Source of the DNA: Paracoccaceae bacterium
Lineage (GTDB): Bacteria; Pseudomonadota; Alphaproteobacteria; Rhodobacterales; Rhodobacteraceae
Assembly (NCBI GenBank): GCA_007123625.1
Contig: SKKS01000313.1
Span: 1-8,254, forward strand
Reading direction: 5' to 3'
Length of the DNA: 8,254 nucleotides
Part shown: one piece after another, positions 1-5,564 of the stretch
Layout of the letters: the number at the start of each line of letters is the position of its first letter
How positions within the stretch are numbered: position 1 is the first letter of the stretch
Position numbers and translations under genes: made by a program
Notes under the pieces: model-generated
What the model was told of the DNA's origin: nothing
Database searches by the model: none
What the model saw: only the letters and a program-made list of their open reading frames with translations

Positions 1-227
1 ACTGGATATGAGGCCTTGAATGCAAGCACCGGGCATCTGGTGGGGCTGCTTGCCGGGCGTCGTGTCACAAAAGCGTTGCAATGCCCGGTCCGTTGCCTAG
101 GCTGAAAGGACTGGGCGCGGCGATGGTGCGTGCCATGCTGACATGGTGCTGTCACGAAAACCCGGTTTTGATTGCCTGGCCGGTGCCGCGCGCTCCGTCC
201 GGTTTCACGTTCCGACAGGGGGATACC
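1..227. other. Upstream region, no gene assigned
   Basis: On the + strand only frame 1 is open from the window edge, ending at TGA 103-105. It reads 34 residues that I do not recognise, and its codon use becomes less gene-like toward the end. It could be the tail of an upstream gene or chance. On the - strand an ATG at 36-34 opens 12 codons to the window edge, equally unsupported. Positions 106-227 hold no credible gene; they contain the two dyads listed separately and the ribosome-binding site of the downstream nucleotidase gene. I found no convincing sigma-70 promoter by eye. Confidence 0.3.
139..169. promoter_or_regulatory. Two adjacent short dyads upstream of the nucleotidase gene
   Basis: TGACA (139-143) and TGTCA (150-154) form an inverted repeat with a 6-nt spacer. 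Two bases later AAAACC and GGTTTT flank a single C (157-169). Both lie 59-89 nt before the chosen ATG at 228, where an operator would be expected. The CTGTCAC at 149-155 resembles a PHO-box half, but no second half lies at the 11-bp period, so PhoB control is not supported. A regulatory role is inferred only from symmetry and position. Confidence 0.25.
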
Positions 228-1904
228 ATGAAAGACCATACCGAATCGCGGCCCGGCCGCCCGCAAGCCCCGCTGACCATGAAGCGGCGCAGCTTTCTTT
301 CGCTGGCCGGTGCCAGTCTTGCGCTGACCGGCGCGGGCGCGTTCAGCATGCGCACGGCGCAGGCCGGTGGCGGGTTCCGGCTGGGCGTGCTGCACATCAA
401 CGACATGCACAGCCGCCTTGCCGAGATCAGTCGCCACAACTCGACCTGCTCGGACGGCGATTCGGCCGATGGCAACTGCTTCGGCGGGGCTGCGCGGCTG
501 GCGACGGCGATTCGCGAGCACCGCGCCGCAATGGACGACGCGGACCTGCCGCATCTGACGCTCGATGCCGGCGATCAGTCACAGGGCACGCTGTTCTATA
601 CCACCTATCGTGGCCGCGCCGAGATCGAGATGATGAACATGATCGGCTTCGACGCCATGGCGCTGGGCAATCACGAGTTCAACAACGGCCCCGACAGCCT
701 GGCTGAAATGATCCAGATGGCGGAATTCCCGGTGATATCGGGCAACACCGTCGTGGCCGAAGGGCCGCTGGGCGATGTGCTGGAGGAATACACCATCGTC
801 GAACGCGGGGGCGAGCGGATCGCAGTGCTGGCGGTGATCACGACGGACACGGCCTTTATCTCGTCGCCCGGGCCGCATGTGACCTTTGCCGATGACATCG
901 AATACCTGCAGAACGCTGTGAACCGCATCAAGGGCGACGGGATCGACAAGATCCTGCTGCTCAGCCATGTGGGCTTCAACCGCGACCAGGAAATCGCGGC
1001 AGAGGTGGACGGGATCTCCGCGATCATCGGCGGGCACAGCCACACGCTGCTGTCGAACACGGTCGAAGGCGCGCCTGCGTATGCGACACTGGTCGAAAGC
1101 CCCTCGGGGCGGGCGGTACCGATCGTGCAGGCCTATGCGTTCTCGCGTTATCTGGGGCGGATGGATCTGGAATTTGGCGACGATGGCGCGGTGGTGTCGG
1201 CGTCGGGTGACACGATCCTGCTGGATGCCGCCTTCGTCGAGGCCGAGGATCTGGATGCGCGCATCAAGGAGCTTGCCGGTCCGATCGAGGAAATGGTGCG
1301 CACCCCGGTGGCGGTGCTTGCGGCCTCGATCGATGGCGAGCGCGAGCGCTGCCGCGCAATGGAATGCGAGATGGGCAACACCGTGGCCGATGCCATGCTC
1401 CAAGCGGTCGAAGGGCAGGACATTCCCATCGCGCTGGCAAATGGCGGGGGGCTGCGCGCCTCGCTGGGGTCTGGCACGATAACGCTGGGCGATGTGCTGA
1501 CGGTGCTGCCGTTTCAGAACACCCTTTATACGCTGGAAGTGACCGGTGCGACCATGATCGCCGCGCTGGAGCATGGCGTGAACGGGGTCGAGGACGGCGC
1601 CGGGCGCTTCCCGCAGGTGGCGGGGCTGCGCTTCCGGCTGGACCCGTCGGTGGCCCCCAACGAAGGCCGCGTGTCCGAGGTCGAGGTGCGCGACGGCGAC
1701 GACTGGGTGCCCATCGACCCGGCGGCGACCTATGGGCTGGTGACCAACGACTTCATGGCCGGGGGGGGCGATGGCTATGCCATGCTGGCCAGCGAAGGCA
1801 TGAACGGCTACGACACCGCCATCGACCTTGCCGAAGTGCTGGCGCGGTTCCTGAGCGAGAACGAGCCCTACGCGCCGGTGCTTGACGGGCGTATCCTGCA
1901 GTAG
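228..1904 (+). CDS. Tat-exported bifunctional metallophosphatase/5'-nucleotidase
   Basis: Predicted periplasmic nucleotidase of 558 aa that would hydrolyse 5'-nucleotides or related phosphoesters, serving nucleotide and phosphate salvage. The N-terminus carries a Tat signal: KRRSFLSL at about residues 19-26, a hydrophobic stretch, and an AQA cleavage site near 44-46. The two-metal phosphoesterase motifs follow in order: D59 and H61 in HINDMHSR, G115-D116 in GDQSQG, GNHE at 147-150, a His at 247 in LLSHVGF, and GGHSH at 268-272. The C-terminal substrate domain shows NGGGLR at 405-410, then LPFQNTLYTLEVTG, and GGGDGY at 512-517. Two Cys pairs (TCSDGD...NCF and RCRAMEC) could form periplasmic disulfides. 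ATG 228 is chosen because AGGGGGA lies at 217-223. The frame is open back to 81, but those residues look non-coding. ATG 279, directly before the KRR motif, is an alternative start. Close homologues include UshA- and SoxB-like proteins; substrate is not known. The gene stands alone and ends at a terminator. Confidence 0.93.
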   Translation: MKDHTESRPGRPQAPLTMKRRSFLSLAGASLALTGAGAFSMRTAQAGGGFRLGVLHINDMHSRLAEISRHNSTCSDGDSADGNCFGGAARLATAIREHRAAMDDADLPHLTLDAGDQSQGTLFYTTYRGRAEIEMMNMIGFDAMALGNHEFNNGPDSLAEMIQMAEFPVISGNTVVAEGPLGDVLEEYTIVERGGERIAVLAVITTDTAFISSPGPHVTFADDIEYLQNAVNRIKGDGIDKILLLSHVGFNRDQEIAAEVDGISAIIGGHSHTLLSNTVEGAPAYATLVESPSGRAVPIVQAYAFSRYLGRMDLEFGDDGAVVSASGDTILLDAAFVEAEDLDARIKELAGPIEEMVRTPVAVLAASIDGERERCRAMECEMGNTVADAMLQAVEGQDIPIALANGGGLRASLGSGTITLGDVLTVLPFQNTLYTLEVTGATMIAALEHGVNGVEDGAGRFPQVAGLRFRLDPSVAPNEGRVSEVEVRDGDDWVPIDPAATYGLVTNDFMAGGGDGYAMLASEGMNGYDTAIDLAEVLARFLSENEPYAPVLDGRILQ

Positions 1905-1927
1905 ATCGGCGCATTCAGTTAAGACAG

Positions 1928-1956
1928 CGGCACTGGACGATCTCCAGTGCCGTTTT
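1928..1956 (+). terminator. Intrinsic terminator after the nucleotidase gene
   Basis: A perfect 10-bp stem (CGGCACTGGA at 1928-1937 pairing with TCCAGTGCCG at 1943-1952) closes a 5-nt loop (CGATC) and is followed by TTTT at 1953-1956. It begins 23 nt after the nucleotidase stop. Read on the - strand, the stem is followed by CTGTCTTAAC, a poorer T-tract. It may still work as a weaker terminator for the leftward block that ends at 2042. Confidence 0.88.
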
Positions 1957-2041
1957 CGTTGCGCGACAGACCAGCCGGTGTTTGCGTTCGAACACTCCGG
2001 ACCGGAAACCCGATCTGTCCCAGTGCCCGGGGACGGGGCGA

Positions 2042-2326
2042 TCAGCCGAAGATCCGCTCGCCCTGTTCGTCGATCACCTGCCGCGCCTTGACCAGCGACA
2101 TGGCACGGGCATCGTCAAGACTTGCCATCGTGTCCGCCCGCAGCAGCCGGTGTACGTGGCGGGTGCCTGCGACGTCCTTCTCGATTCGGGCACAGACGCG
2201 GTACTGGCCGCCCTCCGGCTTCGGCTCGACGAAGATCTCGAAATCCTTGTGGATTTCGGGTGGAGTGCTGGCGGCAGGCGGCGTCTCTTTGCCTCCACCA
2301 CCGAACAGGCGCGAGAAAAGGGACAT
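2042..2326 (-). CDS. HlyU-family (PF10115-type) small protein
   Basis: Protein of 94 aa beginning MSLFSRLFGGGGK, then a Pro/Ala-rich linker (about residues 15-23), then a compact domain with FEIFVEPKPEGGQYRV (about 29-44), ARIEK and a C-terminal helix-like stretch SLVKARQVIDEQGERIFG. This pattern resembles the short alphaproteobacterial proteins named HlyU family transcriptional regulator. The name should be read with caution: Vibrio HlyU is a winged-helix ArsR-type regulator, and I see no helix-turn-helix here, so the DNA-binding role is unproven. The start is fixed by a perfect AGGAGG six bases upstream. The frame stays open upstream of this ATG, but only as a shadow of the neighbouring gene. 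It is the last gene of the leftward block, 28 nt after the stop of the preceding gene, and converges on the nucleotidase gene. Confidence 0.85.
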   Translation of the reverse strand: MSLFSRLFGGGGKETPPAASTPPEIHKDFEIFVEPKPEGGQYRVCARIEKDVAGTRHVHRLLRADTMASLDDARAMSLVKARQVIDEQGERIFG

Positions 2327-2332
2327 CTGAAG

Positions 2333-2338
2333 CCTCCT
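2333..2338 (-). promoter_or_regulatory. Strong ribosome-binding site that sets the HlyU-family start
   Basis: AGGAGG on the - strand (CCTCCT on +) lies six bases before the ATG at 2326-2324. It supports the 94-aa form over the longer open frame that runs up to 2656 on the same strand. Confidence 0.85.
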
Positions 2339-2354
2339 GTTGACGGGGGACAGT

Positions 2355-2990
2355 CTAGCGCACGGTGGCGGGGGGTAAAGGGGGCGCGACCCGGTCAATG
2401 GCGCGGACATCCGGGTGCAGATGGGCAATCGCCCCGCGCAGCGCATGGGCGCCGGGCAGGCCCAGCGCATGGTCGGCCACCTGATAGGCGGCGGTCCAGG
2501 TTTCGGCGCTTGCCGGGCCGCGACGGTCGGCATCCGCGATGAAATCGACGAAAAGAAGCCGCGCATCGACGCCGTTTTCGCGCAGAAACCACAGATGCGC
2601 CAGGCGATTGGCATATTGATACAGCACCCGCGCCCAGTCCGACCGATCATCCGCACCCAGCGCCGACCTGACCCGGGTCAGGCTTGCGGCAATCCGCGCT
2701 AGCGAGGCGGGCGAGGCATCGGAGGGTGAGGACAGAAGCTCTGGCACATGCGCCTTCGCCTCGACCAGCACGACACCGCCGGGAAAGACCGCAAGCCCGT
2801 CCCAGCGCGGCCCCGAACGCGGCCAGAAATCGGCCAGCTCGGGCACCAGATGGTCAAGCCCCAGCAGACGCAGGAAAGAGCTGTCCATGTATTCGGCAAA
2901 ATCGTCTCCCGGCAGGGGGGATCGCCATTCAAGTAACGGCCACTCTGGCGGCTGCACCATGTCCGGCGCCGCGGCGACCGCGCGCTGCAA
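2355..2990 (-). CDS. Uncharacterised protein with PD-(D/E)XK-type nuclease signature
   Basis: Numbered from the TTG at 2990-2988 this is 211 aa. WDGLAVFPGGVVLVEAKAH places D64 and E77-A78-K79 in the arrangement typical of restriction-endonuclease-like PD-(D/E)XK folds, with an acidic segment DDFAEYMD upstream (about 29-36). The C-terminal half has conserved-looking runs YQYANRLAHLWFL and LLFVDFIADAD. I recognise the general style from uncharacterised alphaproteobacterial proteins but know no function; nuclease activity is inferred from the motif only. No signal peptide or membrane segment is visible, so it should be cytoplasmic. The start is uncertain. Neither TTG 2990 nor ATG 2960 has a ribosome-binding site. 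The frame is open to 3161, and residues before the TTG (RGSQHWLQ) look genuine, so the gene may start at CTG 3038-3036, giving 227 aa and overlapping the stop of the upstream gene. The HlyU-family gene begins 28 nt downstream. Confidence 0.72.
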   Translation of the reverse strand: MQRAVAAAPDMVQPPEWPLLEWRSPLPGDDFAEYMDSSFLRLLGLDHLVPELADFWPRSGPRWDGLAVFPGGVVLVEAKAHVPELLSSPSDASPASLARIAASLTRVRSALGADDRSDWARVLYQYANRLAHLWFLRENGVDARLLFVDFIADADRRGPASAETWTAAYQVADHALGLPGAHALRGAIAHLHPDVRAIDRVAPPLPPATVR

Positions 2991-3034
2991 CCAGTGCTGG
3001 CTGCCCCGCTGGGCGGGCTTCTGACGGAGTCGGG

Positions 3035-3358
3035 TCAGGGTTTCGTGGCCTTCTGCATGGGCCTTCTTCCCGGGCGATGGGTGCGGTTGTAGCCGATTTC
3101 CGGCTCGCTCGATCGAAGTGAACGGATCAATTCTGACTCCATGACTGAAACCGCCGACTTGTCATCGCTTTCGTACAGAATTTCCTTCGTCAGTGTGAAC
3201 CTGCGCAACTCGTCCTGCGAAAAATCGGCTTCAACCGTTTCATTGTGCCACGATCCGAAATACCGCAGCGAATGGCCCGGTTCGCCGATGTCCTTGCCGA
3301 CATAGATCTTTCCCTTCGGAAAGGTGATCCTGTAGACGACATACCGGAATTTTCGCAT
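3035..3358 (-). CDS. Small GIY-YIG nuclease-like protein
   Basis: Protein of 107 aa. The N-terminus reads YVVYRITFPKGKIYVGKD: V7-V8-Y9 and Y19-V20-G21 stand in for the GIY and YIG triads, separated by nine residues, close to the usual spacing. A Glu-bearing helix follows (MESELIRSL, E74/E76), then GYN at 89-91 with a candidate active-site Asn. The tail is basic (RTHRPGRRP). The domain is minimal, with no extra DNA-binding module as in UvrC or phage homing enzymes, so the role is unknown: DNA repair, defence, or a selfish remnant are all possible. ATG 3358 is the only nearby start. An AAGGAGG exists at 3381-3375 but lies 16 nt away, which is long. The gene starts 22 nt after the rpoD stop and is probably read from the same transcript. 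Its G+C is about 50% by hand count over 3121-3360, well below its neighbours, hinting at transfer. Confidence 0.75.
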   Translation of the reverse strand: MRKFRYVVYRITFPKGKIYVGKDIGEPGHSLRYFGSWHNETVEADFSQDELRRFTLTKEILYESDDKSAVSVMESELIRSLRSSEPEIGYNRTHRPGRRPMQKATKP

Positions 3359-3380
3359 GAACGCCCGAGGCGCCCCTCCT

Positions 3381-5384
3381 TCACTGATCCAGAAAACTCC
3401 GCAGCTTCCGTGACCGCGACGGGTGCTTCAGCTTGCGCAGCGCCTTGGCTTCGATCTGGCGGATGCGTTCTCGGGTGACGCTGAACTGTTGGCCGACCTC
3501 TTCAAGCGTGTGGTCGGTGTTCATGCCGATGCCGAAGCGCATGCGCAGGACGCGTTCCTCGCGCGGGGTGAGCGAGGACAGTACCCGCGTGGTGGTTTCG
3601 CGCAGGTTCTCCTGAATGGCCGAATCCAGCGGCAGGACGGCGTTCTTGTCCTCGATGAAATCGCCAAGCTGGCTGTCTTCCTCGTCGCCGATCGGCGTTT
3701 CCAGCGAAATCGGCTCCTTGGCGATCTTCATCACCTTGCGGACCTTGTCGAGCGGCATCTGCAGCTTCTCGGCCAGTTCCTCGGGCGTGGGCTCGCGGCC
3801 AATCTCGTGCAGCATCTGACGTCCGGTGCGCACCAGCTTGTTGATCGTTTCGATCATGTGCACGGGAATACGGATGGTGCGCGCCTGATCCGCGATGGAC
3901 CGGGTGATGGCCTGCCGGATCCACCAGGTTGCGTAGGTGCTGAACTTGTAGCCGCGGCGGTATTCGAACTTGTCCACCGCCTTCATCAGGCCGATGTTGC
4001 CTTCCTGAATAAGATCAAGGAATTGCAGTCCGCGGTTGGTGTATTTCTTGGCGATCGAGATCACGAGGCGCAGGTTGGCTTCGACCATTTCCTTCTTGGC
4101 CTGACGCGCTTCCTTCTCGCCTTTCTGGACTTGGCCGACGATGCGGCGGAATTCGCTGATATCCACGCCCACGTACTGGCCGACCTGGGCCATGTCGGTG
4201 CGCAGATCCTCGACCTTGTCGCGCGACCGCTCCATCAGTGCCTGCCAGCCGCGCCCGGCGTGCGCCGCCATCTTGTCGCACCACGTGGGGTCCAGTTCCT
4301 CGCCGCGCCAGGCGTCGATGAACTCGCGCCGGTTTATGCGGGCCTGGTCGGCCAGTTTCACCATGGCGCTGTCGATGGACATGATGCGCCGATTGATGCC
4401 ATAGAGCTGATCGATCAGCGCTTCGATCCGGTTGTTGTGCAGATGCAGCGAATTCACCAGCTGCACGATTTCCGCGCGCAGCTTCTGATAGGCTTCTTCT
4501 TCGCGCGCCGAAAAGCGGCCTGCCTCGCGCATGGTGGCGTCCATGCGCTGGTCCTGCATTTCCGAAAGCTTTTCATAGTCGCGCGCGATCAGGTCCAGCG
4601 TTTCCAGCACGCGCGGCTTGAGGGCAGCCTCCATCGCTGCCAGCGACATGTTGGATTGATCGTCTTCGTCGTCGTCGTCATCGCTTCTGCCGATGGGGTT
4701 GCCGTCGGCATCCAGCTCGGGCTCGGCCGGGCGTGCATCAGACTTGGGCGCAGGGGGGGCGGCGCCGTTGATGCCGGTGTCGGCCATACCTTCGGCCACC
4801 TGCATGTCTTCGCCGTCTTCGAGCGCGTTGCCGAAGGTCGCGTCCAGATCGATCACATCGCGCAGCAACACATCTTCGTTCAGAAGCTCGTCGCGCCAGA
4901 TGGTGATGGCCTGAAACGTCAGCGGGCTTTCACACAGGCCCGCGATCATGGTGTTGCGCCCAGCCTCGATCCGCTTGGCGATGGCGATCTCGCCCTCGCG
5001 CGACAGCAGTTCGACCGAGCCCATCTCGCGCAGGTACATGCGCACCGGGTCGTCAGTGCGGTCCAGCGTTTCGGACGTCGTGGTGGATACCGCCACCTCG
5101 CGCGAGCCCGAGGTTTCGACCAGGGCGGTTTCGCCTTCGGCGTCTTCGGCCTCGTCATCCTCGATGACGTTGATGCCCATTTCCGAGAGCATCGACATCA
5201 CATCCTCGATCTGCTCCGAGGACACCTGATCGGGTGGCAGCACCTGGTTGAGCTGGTCGTAGGTGATGAAGCCGCGTTCCCTGGCCGCTGCGATCATCTT
5301 CTTGACCGACGCCTGGCTCATGTCGATTGAGACTTCAGTGTCCTGATCGTCCGGCTTGGTGTCGTCAGTGTCCTTGGCGGCCAT
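3381..5384 (-). CDS. rpoD: RNA polymerase housekeeping sigma factor RpoD (sigma-70)
   Basis: Primary sigma factor of 667 aa; it binds core RNA polymerase and recognises -10/-35 promoters of most genes. Domains in order: region 1.1 (about residues 25-78); region 1.2 (DDPVRMYLREMGSVELLSRE, 111-130); a long variable region with an acidic run DDDDDEDD at 235-242, then LAAMEAALKPRVLETLDLI; region 2 (about 435-505), with the core-binding DLIQEGNIGLMKAVDKF and the -10 reading and melting segment YATWWIRQAITRSIADQ; region 3 (about 505-590, PTPEELAEKL and the linker before it); region 4 (about 597-667), with the -35 helix-turn-helix VTRERIRQIEAKALRKLKHP at 636-655. Length fits alphaproteobacterial RpoD. 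ATG 5384 is supported by AGGAG five bases upstream; a GTG at 5444 would add 20 atypical residues. It lies 180 nt after dnaG, the usual macromolecular-synthesis pairing. No terminator separates it from the next gene. Confidence 0.98.
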   Translation of the reverse strand: MAAKDTDDTKPDDQDTEVSIDMSQASVKKMIAAARERGFITYDQLNQVLPPDQVSSEQIEDVMSMLSEMGINVIEDDEAEDAEGETALVETSGSREVAVSTTTSETLDRTDDPVRMYLREMGSVELLSREGEIAIAKRIEAGRNTMIAGLCESPLTFQAITIWRDELLNEDVLLRDVIDLDATFGNALEDGEDMQVAEGMADTGINGAAPPAPKSDARPAEPELDADGNPIGRSDDDDDEDDQSNMSLAAMEAALKPRVLETLDLIARDYEKLSEMQDQRMDATMREAGRFSAREEEAYQKLRAEIVQLVNSLHLHNNRIEALIDQLYGINRRIMSIDSAMVKLADQARINRREFIDAWRGEELDPTWCDKMAAHAGRGWQALMERSRDKVEDLRTDMAQVGQYVGVDISEFRRIVGQVQKGEKEARQAKKEMVEANLRLVISIAKKYTNRGLQFLDLIQEGNIGLMKAVDKFEYRRGYKFSTYATWWIRQAITRSIADQARTIRIPVHMIETINKLVRTGRQMLHEIGREPTPEELAEKLQMPLDKVRKVMKIAKEPISLETPIGDEEDSQLGDFIEDKNAVLPLDSAIQENLRETTTRVLSSLTPREERVLRMRFGIGMNTDHTLEEVGQQFSVTRERIRQIEAKALRKLKHPSRSRKLRSFLDQ

Positions 5385-5389
5385 GAGTT

Positions 5390-5394
5390 CTCCT
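5390..5394 (-). promoter_or_regulatory. Ribosome-binding site that sets the rpoD start
   Basis: AGGAG on the - strand, five bases before the ATG at 5384-5382. It supports the 667-aa protein over the in-frame GTG 60 bases upstream, whose extra residues do not resemble RpoD. Confidence 0.75.
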
Positions 5395-5409
5395 GCGCGA
5401 AGCAAAGTC

Positions 5410-5462
5410 ATCCGGCCCAGATGCGAATCACACGTGCGAATCACAAGACGGTCTGGCCCGAT
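5410..5462 (-). promoter_or_regulatory. Imperfect hairpin in the rpoD leader with tandem repeat in its loop
   Basis: On the + strand ATCCGGCCCAGA (5410-5421) can pair with TCTGGCCCGAT (5452-5462): five pairs next to the loop, a one-base bulge, two pairs, a mismatch and three more pairs. The 30-nt loop holds the 13-bp tandem repeat. It ends 25 nt before the rpoD ATG, so it would sit in the 5' leader of any transcript reading through from dnaG. The function is unknown; it could be an RNA element, a protein site or chance in GC-rich DNA. Confidence 0.35.
5422..5447. repeat. Tandem 13-bp direct repeat upstream of rpoD
   Basis: Two contiguous copies, TGCGAATCACACG (5422-5434) and TGCGAATCACAAG (5435-5447), identical at 12 of 13 positions, with the palindrome CACGTG across the junction. 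It lies 38-63 nt before the rpoD ATG in the dnaG-rpoD gap. The rest of this 180-nt gap (5385-5564) shows no gene, no clear terminator after dnaG and no promoter I can defend. Confidence 0.7.
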
Positions 5463-5564
5463 GGATCTGATTTAGGCAATGGTGGCGTGGTTTTCCAGCA
5501 TCCACCCGCGAATCGGACGATGTTTCCTGTCATTCGGGGCAGTTCGGGAACAGAATCGCATGTC

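Noticed and set aside
149..166. PHO box upstream of the nucleotidase gene
   Set aside because: Only one CTGTCAC half is present; the bases where the second half should lie do not match.
81..227. N-terminal extension of the nucleotidase from ATG 81
   Set aside because: The extra 49 residues do not resemble a signal or domain, they would bury the Tat signal inside the protein, and the ribosome-binding site favours ATG 228.
579..1574. 331-codon open frame on the - strand, antisense to the nucleotidase gene
   Set aside because: Full set of phosphoesterase motifs on the opposite strand; this frame is rich in His and Arg and shows no domain.
2327..2656. N-terminal extension of the HlyU-family protein on the - strand
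   Set aside because: This part is an out-of-frame shadow of the PD-(D/E)XK-type gene; AGGAGG before ATG 2326 fixes the real start.
3423..5330. 635-codon open frame on the + strand, antisense to rpoD
   Set aside because: It is the mirror of rpoD codon bias (rich in His, Val, Leu and Asp) with no domain or ribosome-binding site.
5463..5564. Intrinsic terminator after dnaG
   Set aside because: No stem of useful length followed by a T-tract was found on the - strand, so read-through into rpoD remains likely.
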